A stretch of 44,521 bases of DNA from positions 1 to 44,521 of the forward strand of contig JAFTXJ010000020.1 of assembly GCA_017461625.1 (NCBI GenBank). The letters are read 5' to 3'. Below, in pieces: positions 22,474 to 32,200 of the stretch. Below the pieces are notes generated by a model that saw only the letters and a program-made list of their open reading frames with translations, was not told the DNA's origin and made no database searches. A program made the translations under genes and the position numbers. How positions within the stretch are numbered: position 1 is the stretch's first letter; every line of letters starts with the position of its first letter. The DNA comes from Clostridia bacterium (GTDB taxonomy: Bacteria > Bacillota > Clostridia > Oscillospirales > Acutalibacteraceae).

Positions 22474-23619
22474 ATGAAGAAATTAATTTCAGTTTTCATG
22501 GCAATCGTTTTTGTTTTAACCGCTTTACCGGTTTTAGCAATCAACTCTGTTGCGACCGAAGCAACAGCACCTGTTTTTTCCGTTACACAAGAATCAGCAA
22601 CTTCCGGATTATTAATCCTCAGCTTCAACCTTGAAAGCGGTTCATTCAACTCACTTGATTTGAAATTTGACATTTCAGACGGACTTAAATGCTTAAAGAT
22701 TCAAAAATCTGAAGCTTGCAGCGATGGCGGTTTTGTATCCACCAATCCTGAAGCAACTGACGATGCATATAACTTCTCTATGGTAAGCACTTCAGGCTAT
22801 TCCGAAAAAGGCTCGCTTTTCACTGCAACATTTGAAATTACAAGAAACAATCTTGAATCATATTCTGTTGCTTTCAACATTGAAGACTGCACCGTAACTT
22901 CAACCGATAATGGGGTTGAAAATATTTCTGTGAAACCTGTTAATCCGATTTTTTCAAAAAGAAGCCTCTCAATTTCAGTAGCTTCTCTTCCAAAGAAAAC
23001 GACTTATTGCATTGGTCAGTCACTTGACACAACAGGATTGTCTGTTAAAGCTGAGTACTTTAACGGAGAAAGCAAAACAATCACCAATTATAAAACAAGC
23101 TATAATTTCAGCTCAGCCGGCACAAAGACCGTTAAAATCACTTATTCAGAATCTTCTTTAAATGCTGAAACATCTTTTGATGTAACAGTTAACAATCATA
23201 ATCCGGGCGAGCTTAAGGTTGTTAAAAATCCGACCTGCACAGCAGACGGACTTAAAGAACAGCATTGCACAGTTTGCGGTGCAATGTTACACTCTGAAGC
23301 CATCAAAGCTACAGGTCACAGCTTTGAAACTGTTCTTATCAAACGCCCGACTTACAAAACAACAGGCGAAAGCAAAAAAACCTGCACAAAGTGCAGTTAT
23401 GTTGCCGAGGTTATCACCGCACCCAAATGCAATGCTGACATTGACGGAAACGGTTCAGTATCTTCACGAGATGCATTATTTATTCTTCAGCATGCCACAG
23501 GCTTAAAAGCACTCACCGGCTCTGCCCTTACTAACGCAGACCTTGACGGTTCAGGCGACATCAAATCAAACGATGCATTGGTTGTTCTTCAACTTGCAAC
23601 AGGTCTTATAAAAGCTTAA
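22474..23619 (+). CDS. Secreted dockerin-containing protein with cohesin-like and Ig-like domains
   Basis: The 381-aa protein starts with a signal peptide (MKKLISVFMAIVFVLTALPVLA). Residues about 30-165 form a beta-rich domain (VFSVTQESATSGLLILSFNL...) reminiscent of cohesins. About 175-245 is a bacterial Ig-like domain (YCIGQSLDTTGLSVKAEYFNGE). Next comes a cysteine module with paired CxxC motifs (PTCTADG...CTVCG, KTCTKCSY), as in Ruminococcus surface proteins. The last 60 residues are a type I-like dockerin with two calcium loops, ADIDGNGSVSSRDALF and ADLDGSGDIKSNDALV. There is no catalytic domain, so a scaffold or binding role is likely: dockerins bind cohesins in cellulosome-like complexes. 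Confidence 0.88.
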   Translation: MKKLISVFMAIVFVLTALPVLAINSVATEATAPVFSVTQESATSGLLILSFNLESGSFNSLDLKFDISDGLKCLKIQKSEACSDGGFVSTNPEATDDAYNFSMVSTSGYSEKGSLFTATFEITRNNLESYSVAFNIEDCTVTSTDNGVENISVKPVNPIFSKRSLSISVASLPKKTTYCIGQSLDTTGLSVKAEYFNGESKTITNYKTSYNFSSAGTKTVKITYSESSLNAETSFDVTVNNHNPGELKVVKNPTCTADGLKEQHCTVCGAMLHSEAIKATGHSFETVLIKRPTYKTTGESKKTCTKCSYVAEVITAPKCNADIDGNGSVSSRDALFILQHATGLKALTGSALTNADLDGSGDIKSNDALVVLQLATGLIKA

Positions 23620-23631
23620 CTTCAATTATTA

Positions 23632-23663
23632 ACAGGATTGCACTTGCAATCCTGTTTTTATTT
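23632..23663 (+). terminator. Terminator after the dockerin-protein gene
   Basis: ACAGGATTGC/GCAATCCTGT is a perfect 10-bp stem followed by TTTTATTTATTTTT. Confidence 0.93.
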
Positions 23664-23673
23664 ATTTTTCCTA

Positions 23674-23701
23674 TTGATAAATCGGGATAAAATGGTATAA
23701 T
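23674..23701 (+). promoter_or_regulatory. metG promoter
   Basis: TTGATA (23674-23679), 16 bp, TATAAT (23696-23701). The leader is about 30 bases, too short for a T-box. Confidence 0.7.
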
Positions 23702-23735
23702 ATATTGGTATAAATTTGTTCTCGGAGGGTTAATT

Positions 23736-25673
23736 ATGAACAAGGGTAAGTATTATATTACCACAGCTATCGCTTACACTTCACGTAAGCCCCATATCGG
23801 CAACAGCTATGAAATCGTTCTTGCCGATGCTCTTGCAAGATTCAAAAGAATGCAGGGCTATGACGTATTCTTTCAGACGGGCACTGACGAACACGGTCAG
23901 AAAATAGAAGAATATGCTGCTGCTGCAGGCATTTCACCAAAGGAATACGTTGACGGTGTTGCAGGCGAAATCAAAGCAATTTGCGATTGCCTCAATACAA
24001 CATACGATAAATTTATCCGCACAACTGATAAAGAGCACGAAGAATCCGTTCAGAAGATTTTCAAAAAGCTCATGGACAAGGGCGATGTTTATAAAAGTGA
24101 ATATGAGGGTCTTTACTGCACTCCTTGTGAGTCTTTCTGGACTGAATCACAGCTTGTTGACGGCAAATGCCCCGACTGCGGTCGTGAGGTTAAGCCTGCT
24201 AAAGAAGAGGCATATTTCTTCAGAATGAGCAAATATCAGAAACAGCTTGAAGAATATATTGAATCAAATCCCAACTTTATTTACCCCGAAAGCCGTAAAA
24301 AGGAAATGATCAACAACTTCATTAAGCCCGGTCTTCAGGATCTTTGCATTTCTCGCTCAACGTTTAAATGGGGTATCCCCTTCCCCGGTGATGAAAAGCA
24401 CGTTATTTATGTTTGGGTAGATGCTCTTCTTAACTACATCACAGGTCTTGGCTACAACGGTGAAGACAATTCTGAAATGTATAATAAATACTGGCCTGCA
24501 AATGTTCACATTATCGGCAAAGATATTCTCCGTTTCCACACAATCTACTGGCCGATTATGCTTATGGCTCTTGGTGAACCGTTGCCAAAGCAGGTTTTCG
24601 GTCACCCCTGGCTTCTTTCAGGCAATGATAAAATGAGCAAATCACGCGGTAATGTTATTTATGCAGATGACCTTTGTGACCGATTTGGTGTTGACGCTGT
24701 CAGATATTATCTTCTTTCAGAAATGCCTCACGCTCAGGACGGTACAATTACTTACGAAACAATTATTGAAAGATATAACTCTGACCTTGCAAACACCTTG
24801 GGTAACCTTGTTAACCGTACAGTTGCTATGAATAACAAATACTTCGGTGGAGTTATTCAGGCTCCCACAGCAAGTGAAGATATTGATGCTGAACTTAAAG
24901 AAATGGCTCTCGGTACACTTGAAAAAGTTACTAAGCTTCTTGACACATACAAGGTTTCAGACGCTCTTTCAGAAATTTTTGACCTTGCAAAGCGTTGCAA
25001 CAAATATATTGATGAAACTATGCCCTGGGCACTTGCAAAAGATGAAGCTAAGAAAGAAAGACTCGGCACTGTTCTTTATAATCTTCTTGAGAGCATTCGT
25101 TTTGTTGCAGTTCTTCTTAAATCATTCCTTCCCGAAACAAGTGACAAAATTCTTGAACAGTTGGGAACAGACATCAACACTCTTGATTCTCTCTCTGAGT
25201 TTGGTGCATTAAAGGCAGAAACAAGTGTTGGCATTGCCACTCCCCTTTTCTCACGCCTTGATGCAGAAAAAACTCTTGCAGAAATTGAGGCATCACTTCC
25301 TGCTGTTGAGGAAGAAAAAGAAGATAAAAAAGAAATCGTCGGTCTTGCTGAAATTCAGTATGACGACTTTGCAAAGGTTGAACTCAGAGTGTGCAAGGTT
25401 GTTGACTGCAAGCCTATCAAAAAGGCAAAGAAGCTCCTTGAACTCACCCTTGATGACGGCACAAAGACACCGAGAACAGTTGCTTCAGGCATTGCAAAAT
25501 GGTACAAACCCGAAGACCTTATCGGAAAGAGTGTTATCGTGGTTGCAAACCTTGCACCAAGAACCCTTTGCGGTGTTGAAAGCCACGGCATGATTCTTGC
25601 AGGTGACATCACAGAGGACGATGTTAAGGTTGCATTTGTTGAAGGCCTCCCGGCAGGCACACAGTTATGCTGA
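23736..25673 (+). CDS. metG: Methionyl-tRNA synthetase
   Basis: The enzyme charges tRNA-Met with methionine. The 645-aa protein has the class I signature KPHIGNSY (HIGH-like, 18-25), the zinc knuckle C128-xx-C131...C145-xx-C148, the KMSKS loop (299-303), an anticodon-binding helical domain, and a C-terminal tRNA-binding (EMAP-like) OB domain from about 540 (YDDFAKVELRVCKV). Length is typical of the Firmicutes form with the C-terminal extension. CGGAGGG precedes the ATG. It is translationally coupled to tatD, a frequent pair. Confidence 0.97.
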   Translation: MNKGKYYITTAIAYTSRKPHIGNSYEIVLADALARFKRMQGYDVFFQTGTDEHGQKIEEYAAAAGISPKEYVDGVAGEIKAICDCLNTTYDKFIRTTDKEHEESVQKIFKKLMDKGDVYKSEYEGLYCTPCESFWTESQLVDGKCPDCGREVKPAKEEAYFFRMSKYQKQLEEYIESNPNFIYPESRKKEMINNFIKPGLQDLCISRSTFKWGIPFPGDEKHVIYVWVDALLNYITGLGYNGEDNSEMYNKYWPANVHIIGKDILRFHTIYWPIMLMALGEPLPKQVFGHPWLLSGNDKMSKSRGNVIYADDLCDRFGVDAVRYYLLSEMPHAQDGTITYETIIERYNSDLANTLGNLVNRTVAMNNKYFGGVIQAPTASEDIDAELKEMALGTLEKVTKLLDTYKVSDALSEIFDLAKRCNKYIDETMPWALAKDEAKKERLGTVLYNLLESIRFVAVLLKSFLPETSDKILEQLGTDINTLDSLSEFGALKAETSVGIATPLFSRLDAEKTLAEIEASLPAVEEEKEDKKEIVGLAEIQYDDFAKVELRVCKVVDCKPIKKAKKLLELTLDDGTKTPRTVASGIAKWYKPEDLIGKSVIVVANLAPRTLCGVESHGMILAGDITEDDVKVAFVEGLPAGTQLC

Positions 25674-26434
25674 TGAATAATATATTTGACTCTCATGCCC
25701 ACTATGACGATGACAGATTTTCATCTGACCGTGATGAACTCCTGAATAAAGTTTTTGATTCAGGAGTTGTGGGTATCGTCAACTGCGGCAGTGATTTAAA
25801 ATCAAGCATCACTTCTTTAAATCTTGCAACGAAATATGAAAACATCTATGCCACCGCAGGTATTCACCCTCACGAGGCAGAGGCGGCAGGCAAAAATGAC
25901 CTTTTATTAATTGCTGATTTGCTGAATGATAAAAAGTGCGTTGCCGTTGGTGAAATCGGACTTGATTATCACTACGACTTTTCACCAAGGGATATTCAGA
26001 AGTATATTTTTGAAGAACAATTGAAAATTGCTAAAGAAAAAGATTTGCCTGTTATTATTCACGACAGAGAAGCCCATGAAGACACCATGGAGCTTTTGAA
26101 AAAGTACAGACCTAAGGGTGTGGTACATTGCTTTTCAGGCAGTGCTGAAATGGCAAAGGAAGTTGTGAAATTAGGTATGTATATCGGTCTTGGTGGTGCG
26201 GTAACTTTTAAAAATGCCAAGAAGCCTGTCAGTGTTGCTGCAATTGTACCTGAAGATAAGCTTCTTATTGAAACAGACTGTCCATATATGGCTCCCGTTC
26301 CCCACCGAGGCGAAAGAAACGATTCTTCGTTAATCCCCTTTGTTGCAGAGGTCATTGCTTCTGTGAGAGGAATAACAGCCCAACAGGTGCTTGATATTAC
26401 TTGCGAAAATGCAAAAGAATTGTTTGAAATTTAG
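25673..26434 (+). CDS. TatD family hydrolase / DNase
   Basis: A 253-aa TIM-barrel metal-dependent hydrolase. Motifs are FDSHAHYDD (HxH), GIHPHEA, GEIGLDYHYD, VIIHDREAHEDT, GVVHCFSG and ETDCPYMAPVPHRGERN, all in TatD order. TatD proteins are 3'-5' exonucleases acting on DNA or RNA. The start overlaps the metG stop as TGATG (25671-25675); another in-frame ATG six bases earlier (25667) would also work. metG-tatD order is common in Firmicutes, and rnmV/ksgA usually follow, but here a tRNA pair does. Confidence 0.93.
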   Translation: MNNIFDSHAHYDDDRFSSDRDELLNKVFDSGVVGIVNCGSDLKSSITSLNLATKYENIYATAGIHPHEAEAAGKNDLLLIADLLNDKKCVAVGEIGLDYHYDFSPRDIQKYIFEEQLKIAKEKDLPVIIHDREAHEDTMELLKKYRPKGVVHCFSGSAEMAKEVVKLGMYIGLGGAVTFKNAKKPVSVAAIVPEDKLLIETDCPYMAPVPHRGERNDSSLIPFVAEVIASVRGITAQQVLDITCENAKELFEI

Positions 26435-26436
26435 CA

Positions 26437-26466
26437 TTTCACGGGTCAGCAACCTGACCCGTGAAA
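26437..26466. terminator. Perfect 13-bp hairpin after tatD
   Basis: TTTCACGGGTCAG/CTGACCCGTGAAA with loop CAAC starts 3 bases after the tatD stop. The plus-strand tract after it is A-rich, so it is not a classical terminator in that direction, but stability and position suggest it ends or protects the metG-tatD mRNA. Confidence 0.6.
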
Positions 26467-26503
26467 AAAATTCAAAAATTTTTAAAAAAATTAAAAAAAG
26501 CTA

Positions 26504-26532
26504 TTGACAAAACCATATTCTTGTATTATAAT
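26504..26532 (+). promoter_or_regulatory. Promoter of tRNA-Met and tRNA-Glu
   Basis: TTGACA (26504-26509), 17 bp, TATAAT (26527-26532), preceded by A/T tracts (26465-26500) like a strong UP element. Confidence 0.9.
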
Positions 26533-26562
26533 GAACAAGCTTTGTTGAGAGCACACAAACGC

Positions 26563-26639
26563 GGCGGCATAGCTCAGTTGGCTAGAGCATTCGGTTCATA
26601 CCCGGAGTGTCGTAGGTTCGAGTCCCACTGCCGCTACCA
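26563..26639 (+). tRNA. tRNA-Met (CAT), elongator type
   Basis: The acceptor GGCGGCA/TGCCGCT has a terminal G-T pair, as remembered in Bacillus elongator tRNA-Met. The anticodon loop TTCATAC gives CAT and CCA is encoded. The T stem has one A-C mismatch (GTAGG/CCCAC). Confidence 0.93.
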
Positions 26640-26643
26640 ACAA

Positions 26644-26718
26644 GGCCCGGTGGTCAAGCGGTTAAGACACCGCCCTTTCACGGCGGTAACACGGGTTCGA
26701 TTCCCGTCCGGGTCACCA
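26644..26718 (+). tRNA. tRNA-Glu (TTC)
   Basis: The acceptor GGCCCGG/CCGGGTC pairs with one G-T wobble. The anticodon loop CTTTCAC gives TTC (Glu), and ACCA is encoded. It lies 4 bases after tRNA-Met in the same transcript. Confidence 0.95.
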
Positions 26719-26720
26719 TG

Positions 26721-26756
26721 AAAAACCTCTTTTGTTTTAAAACAAAAGAGGTTTTT
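26721..26756 (+). terminator. Terminator of the tRNA-Met/Glu unit
   Basis: A near-perfect palindrome, AAAAACCTCTTTTGTTTT with its complement, ends in TTTTTT. It starts 2 bases after tRNA-Glu. Confidence 0.9.
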
Positions 26757-26844
26757 TCAATGAAGCAGGCTTTGAGCGATGTACCATCCGACAGCTCTGT
26801 TATTTTGATACTAACTATATTCTTTCTAATACACGAGGCAATCT

Positions 26845-27288
26845 ATGGTTGAATTACGAGAGATTACAAGGAATAATTTTGACGAAATTGTTAATTTAAA
26901 AGTTAATGACAAACAATCAGCTTTTGTGTCAACAGTTGCACATTCTTTAGCTCAAGCCTGGTTGTATAGAAATACAGCCTTTCCATTTGCTATATATGCT
27001 AACGATACTCCTGTTGGATTTATTATGCTGGGTTATTATGAAGAAAGAAATCAGTATACTTTATGGAAATTTTTAATTGATGAGAAATACCAAAACAACG
27101 GCTATGGAAAGCAAGCATTAATTCTTGCTATTAATTTTTTATATTCCAATTTCAATGCAGAAGAAGTATATGTCGGAGTTTCTGTCAAAAACGAAACAGC
27201 AAAGCACTTATATATGTCTTTTGGATTCAAACTAACCGGAAGAATAGAAAACGGCACGGAAGAACTAAAGTACATCTGTAAGCATTAA
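26845..27288 (+). CDS. GNAT family N-acetyltransferase
   Basis: The 147-aa protein has the GNAT fold markers: VGFIMLGY (beta4), WKFLIDEKYQNNGYGKQAL (beta4/motif A with the acetyl-CoA-binding Q-x-x-G-x-G/A loop), VGVSVKNETAKHLYMSFGFKLTGR (motif B). The layout resembles spermidine/spermine acetyltransferases (BltD/SpeG-like), but the acceptor is not determined by these motifs. The gene is alone, with lower GC than its neighbours, and its ribosome binding site (ACGAGGCAAT) is ordinary. Confidence 0.85.
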   Translation: MVELREITRNNFDEIVNLKVNDKQSAFVSTVAHSLAQAWLYRNTAFPFAIYANDTPVGFIMLGYYEERNQYTLWKFLIDEKYQNNGYGKQALILAINFLYSNFNAEEVYVGVSVKNETAKHLYMSFGFKLTGRIENGTEELKYICKH

Positions 27289-27329
27289 ACCTATTTCATT
27301 CATCTACTAAAAGTCAATCGGAGGAAAAT

Positions 27330-28040
27330 ATGGCAACATACAAAAGATTACCACTTAAAAATATTATAAATTGCCGTGACCTTGGCGGATACCCTTGCGA
27401 CATCGGTGTTACTGAATTCGGCAGATTTATTCGTTGCGCCATACCTGAAACTCCCGACAAAAACGATATTGTTGAACTTCTTAAACACGGTGTCAACACG
27501 GTTATTGACTTGCGTGATAAGGCAGAGGCTCAACGCAACCCCTCTGTATTCAAATTCCTTGATGGGGTTGATTATCACCACATCTGCCTTTTGGAATTCA
27601 ATCCTGCTGCGGTAGAATGCTTTGGCAGAGATTTGGAAAAATCCTATGAATACAGCATTGAGCATCACAAGGCCGACTATAAAAAAGCTCTTGAAGCTAT
27701 AGCAGATGCTAAAGACGGCTGTATTATGTATCACTGCTACTTCGGTAAGGACAGAACAGGCTTGCTCTCAGTTATCTTACTTCACATTGCAGGGGCGTGC
27801 ATAGAAGATATTATTGCTGATTATCAGGTGTCTTACACCTATCTCCTCCCCTTTATTCAAAGAAGATTTGCTGACGACCCCGTATGGAGCTGTGAAGAGG
27901 AGTTTTTCAAAAGCGAGGCTGATGTCATCGCTCAGCTTATCGCCTTTATAAACGGCAAATACGGTGATATTAACGGCTATTTAAAAAACATTGGCATCAG
28001 TGACGAAACAGTGGCAAAGATTAAAAAAAGATTTTTCTAA
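27330..28040 (+). CDS. Tyrosine-protein phosphatase, Y_phosphatase3-like
   Basis: The 236-aa protein begins with NCRDLGGYP, the typical first block, and has the P-loop HCYFGKDRTG (Cys136, Arg142), an exact CX5R catalytic signature with the D/K variants of the atypical bacterial tyrosine/lipid phosphatase group (LipA/PTPB-like). These cytosolic enzymes remove phosphate from phosphotyrosine, phosphoserine or phosphoinositides. No secretion signal is seen. GGAGG precedes the ATG. Confidence 0.88.
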   Translation: MATYKRLPLKNIINCRDLGGYPCDIGVTEFGRFIRCAIPETPDKNDIVELLKHGVNTVIDLRDKAEAQRNPSVFKFLDGVDYHHICLLEFNPAAVECFGRDLEKSYEYSIEHHKADYKKALEAIADAKDGCIMYHCYFGKDRTGLLSVILLHIAGACIEDIIADYQVSYTYLLPFIQRRFADDPVWSCEEEFFKSEADVIAQLIAFINGKYGDINGYLKNIGISDETVAKIKKRFF

Positions 28041-28047
28041 AAAGATA

Positions 28048-28088
28048 ACGGCTTGCACAGATTAATTTCTGCACAAGCCGTATTTTTT
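28048..28088. terminator. Terminator between phosphatase and GH43 genes
   Basis: ACGGCTTG...CAAGCCGT with an inner CAGA/TCTG is followed by ATTTTTT on the plus strand. The convergent GH43 gene stops at its edge. Confidence 0.8.
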
Positions 28089-29190
28089 ATGGTTCAATAC
28101 CAAGATATTTTCTTATTGTGTATTCAATATTGTAGCCCCAGTTATCAATCAACTGAATGAAGGTTGTGAATTTTTCAATCAAGCGATTACCGGGTGAAAC
28201 ACCCTTAACTCTGAGGCTTGAGCCTGTGTCTTCAAGCTCCACGAAAATTGCGGTTTCGTGAATACCCTTTTCTGTGTCAGAATAATTCGGGCTGTGAAGG
28301 CTCATCATCAGTCTGCCGTCAAAGGTTTCAAAAATTGTTCCGTGTCCGCCCTCGTAAATATTGGAGTCATTATCATACAAAACACCTGTATAAAGTCGGC
28401 TGAACTGCTGTTTCCATTCACCGTTGACCTTGCCGTTTTTACTTTCGGCAATACCAATGGAATATCCCTGGTCTGTTACACTTGACCAAATCATAAGAAG
28501 CTTACCCTTTGAAGTTTTGTAAAGCCAAGGTCCGTCAGTGACTCCACCTCTTGACCAAGCAGAGCTTCGTGCGTGAAAAAGAACTTTAGGATCACTGATA
28601 AAATGAGTTAAATCATCACTCATTTTTGCCGCTGCCATTTCGCCTTCACCCATAAAGCAGGTTGTCCACTCGCACACATAAACCATCCATGGCTGACCGT
28701 TTTCGTCAATATAAAGTGTGCCGTCAATGTTATCAGTATTATGAGGAGTAATATGACCGTTGCTGATTTCTACAAACGGACCTAACGGACTTTCAGCTTT
28801 AAACACAGAAGTGCCTCTGAAGCCTGTTGTACCTGATTGATAGGTTGCAAAAAGATAGAAATTACCCTGATAATAATGACATTCAGGTGCCCAATAGCAA
28901 CCTATGCCGTCAAAATCTTCTGCCTTATCGGCTTCAAACACATTAAAAGGACCTGCCCAGTTTTCAAGGTCACGGCTTACATAACAACCATATCCGGCAA
29001 CAGTTGAAACACCTGTGCCGTACATATAATAAAGACCGTCATACACCAGAACAGACGGGTCGCGGATTGCAATATCTTCTGTTTTAATAACAAAATCAAG
29101 CTGCTGTTCGCCATCCTCGGCATAAGCAAAGCAAGAAATACACGATAGCATAAAAATCACACTAAGAATCACAGATAAAATCTTTTTCAA
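28087..29190 (-). CDS. Secreted glycoside hydrolase family 43 protein
   Basis: The 367-aa protein has a signal peptide (KKILSVILSVIFMLSCISCFAYA) and a five-bladed beta-propeller of GH43 type: IRDPSVLVYDGLYYMYGT (catalytic base Asp), WAPECHYYQGNFYLFATY, HNTDNIDGTLYIDENG (pKa-modulating Asp), VTDGPWLYKTSKGKLLMIWSS, and YEGGHGTIFE. GH43 enzymes cut arabinofuranosides and xylosides in plant polysaccharides. The start codon is TTG at 29190: AGGAGG stands 7 bases before it and no ATG fits. A short C-terminal tail of about 40 residues follows the propeller. It lies alone between its own promoter and terminator. Confidence 0.9.
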   Translation of the reverse strand: MKKILSVILSVIFMLSCISCFAYAEDGEQQLDFVIKTEDIAIRDPSVLVYDGLYYMYGTGVSTVAGYGCYVSRDLENWAGPFNVFEADKAEDFDGIGCYWAPECHYYQGNFYLFATYQSGTTGFRGTSVFKAESPLGPFVEISNGHITPHNTDNIDGTLYIDENGQPWMVYVCEWTTCFMGEGEMAAAKMSDDLTHFISDPKVLFHARSSAWSRGGVTDGPWLYKTSKGKLLMIWSSVTDQGYSIGIAESKNGKVNGEWKQQFSRLYTGVLYDNDSNIYEGGHGTIFETFDGRLMMSLHSPNYSDTEKGIHETAIFVELEDTGSSLRVKGVSPGNRLIEKFTTFIQLIDNWGYNIEYTIRKYLGIEP

Positions 29191-29213
29191 GTAAATTCCT
29201 CCTTTTCTTTTTT

Positions 29214-29242
29214 ACAATATCACAAAAATACCATAAGGTCAA
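29214..29242 (-). promoter_or_regulatory. GH43 promoter
   Basis: On the minus strand TTGACC (29242-29237), 17 bp, TATTGT (29219-29214). Confidence 0.65.
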
Positions 29243-29243
29243 T

Positions 29244-29277
29244 AAAAAAGCAGATTTATACGCTAATATAAATCCGC
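29244..29277 (-). terminator. Terminator of the MMPL transporter gene
   Basis: On the minus strand GCGGATTTATA/TATAAATCTGC (11 bp) is followed by TTTTTTATT. It overlaps the region just upstream of the GH43 promoter. Confidence 0.85.
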
Positions 29278-29284
29278 TTTTGTT

Positions 29285-32200
29285 TTATTTTTTCTCTTTT
29301 TTCTTTTTGATAATCACTTTATCCAAAGCAGCAAGCAGACCGGGCAGAATAAAGAGAATAAGCACTGTTGCACTCAGACAACCGATTGAAACCGTTGTGC
29401 AAATCTGACCGATTGTGGGGTTTCCGAAGAAATTGCCGACAATAGCAGTGATGATAATCATAATAAGACCTGATGTCAATATCGTGTGTGATGAACCCTT
29501 ATATGATTCCGCGAGAGCCTCTTTGACACCCATTTTCTTACGATTTTCTACATAATAATTTGTAAACAGAATACCGTAGTCTATGGTTGCTCCCATCAGG
29601 ATACATTCAACAATCAGAAGTGCAAGGAAGTAAATATTGATACCTCTGAGACCAATAATTGAAACAGTTACATAAACACCGCATTGAACCAGAAGCACAA
29701 GAACAGCAGGTATTGTAAGAGAACGGAAAGTGACTGCAACAACCACAAAAATTGCTAATGCTGTGAGTATTGTGATAAACAGAAGTTCCTTATCAAAAGT
29801 CTGCTGCATTTCGTAACTCATTGCAGAATTGCCGATAAAATAAAACTCACCGTCGAGCTCTTTTTCGCATCTTTCACTTAAATCAGAAATAAATTGTGTT
29901 GTTTCTTCCGATTCATCGGAATATACACTTGAAATTACAAGGCGTGAATAATCAGGCGAAACAAGCTGAGCCTTACCGTCAACAAGTTGAGTTTCAGCAT
30001 CTGAAAGAGTTGATTTCATTTCATCATCAATCATCATTTCAAACCTTGAGTCAGTAATCACATTATCAACAAGGTGAGCAAAGAGCGACTCGGTGGTCAT
30101 AGTCCATTGAGGGTTGCCATTGTTTACACCTGCATAATAAAGATACATAAGTGAAATTGTATTTTCGTTTATGTCTTCACTTATATCGCCAAACATTGAA
30201 GCCATATCTTTTGGCGAATAACTTTCACCGGAGACAACCGCATCAACCAGTGTTTCAGCAGCAGGAAGAAGCTTTGAAGTGTTTTCATCAAACTGAGAAG
30301 AAAAATCCTTGTTTGTAAGCACGTGAGTGTTAATAAAGCTCAAAAAGTTCTGAATGCTCAATTTCCAAGATGATGTATCACCGTGAAGGCTTGTATAAAG
30401 AATATAAAGCTGTTCTGCCTGCGATTTTTCCATACCGGTGAGCTCAGCTAAACCGTCAGAAGTAAATGCTGTTGACTTTACCGAAGCGTTGACAAGCTTT
30501 TGGGCTGTTGTCATTAACTCTGCCGAAGACGGGTCAGCCATTGAAGCCACAAGTTCTTTATTTTCGCCAAGGAAATTCATCAACTTATGCATCGAAACCT
30601 TCCACTGAGAAGCCATAGCATCTGCCTCATTCACAGCATAAAGAATGCGAAGCATATCTTCATCTGTTCCGATTAATTTTGCAAGCTCGGCACAGGTGAG
30701 CTGTTTTGAGCCGATACTTCCTTTCATAAGTGGCTGAAGTGCAGAAAGCATTTTAAGCAGTGACGCTGTTTTGGAATCAAAATAAGACGAAAAAGCCGGA
30801 TTTTCAGAAAGCTCAATAGCCAGAGAAGTAAATTCATTTATCGTCATCGGGGCAGGATCATAATCCGCCTGAGAAGCAAAATAATAAGCAAAAAGCATCT
30901 TTGCCATCTCTTCTTCAATGCTAAGCATAGAAGCGATTTCTTTGTATGTGTAAGGTGTTGTCATCTTCTTGGCATCGGCAAAAAGCTGAAGCTGACTTAA
31001 CTGTGAAAGAGTTTCTTTGTCAAACATTGAGCCATAGGTTTTGTCTTTAGCAACCTCATTTATAACAAAATCAGCAAATACCGACAAGGTCATTTTATCA
31101 ACATACACACCACCATTTTGAGTGAAATAGTAAAGATAAAGATTTTTAATATCATCGCTTTTCATACCGAAGATTTTTGCAAGTTCATCGGCAGACATTG
31201 GCTTGGTGAGACTTTCTGCATCTGTAAAAGCAGAAAGCATTGAAATGTTATCTGCCATTTCACCCTCACCCATATATGAAGCAAAAAGCTCATTATCGGC
31301 ATTTTTTGATACAAAGTCAAGCATTTCTCCGGCTGTCAGATTTTTTGCTTTACCGTCGGTGTGATATGTATAATAAAGCATTTGGAGAACACTTGCATCA
31401 AGTGGCATATCCCCTGCCATAGACTTAATTGAAGTTGCCATTTCGTCTGCTGTTAAGGGCTTTGCAAGCATCGTGGAATAACCCATAACCGATTTAATTT
31501 TTTCATCATTTTCAAGGTCATAAGCTATCTTTGAAACAGCTGCTTCATCTTTGGTTTCATAAACCATAACGAGCATATTTTCTTTAGGAAAAACTGCTGC
31601 AACGGGGTCTTCATCGGTAAGGGTGTAAGCAATTGCCGTAGAGCCTTGCAGGATGTAGCTGCCTGCAAAAAGGAATACGAAGAAAATTGCTATACCTGCT
31701 CTCATTCTGTAACTGAATGAGGCCAATTTTCCCATAGGAACATGAAGCTCTTTTTTGGCAGTTTTTTCTATAAGCTTGTCAAACAACAGGATAATGCCCG
31801 GCATTGCGGTGAGAATGCATACCATACTTAAAGCAACGCCCTTGGCAAGAACAACACCTAAATCGAAGCCGATTTTAAAGCTCATAAACAGCAACGCAAG
31901 AAGCCCTACAACAGTAGTCAGCGAGCTTGAGGCAATCGACGAAAATGCGTGCACAAGGGCTACTTTCATCGCTTCGGCAGAGTCTGTAATATGTGCCTTT
32001 TCCTGACGATAACGGTTGATAAGAATAATTGAATAGTCCATTGACAGCACGAGCTGTAAAATGGCAGAAATAGAAAATGTAATGCTTGAAATTGAACCGA
32101 GGATTATATTTGTTCCCATATTTATGGCAACAGCAATACCTATTGCAGAGAGGAAGAGTAACGGTTCAATCCACGAACCGCACATAATAAGAAGAATGAC

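Noticed and set aside
23632-23735. T-box riboswitch upstream of metG
   Set aside because: After the terminator and promoter only about 30 bases of leader remain, with no specifier loop or antiterminator.
26461-26721. 86-codon ORF over the tRNA-Met/tRNA-Glu region
   Set aside because: It is a translation of two tRNA genes and their promoter; the GIAQLARAFG-type peptide is a known artefact.
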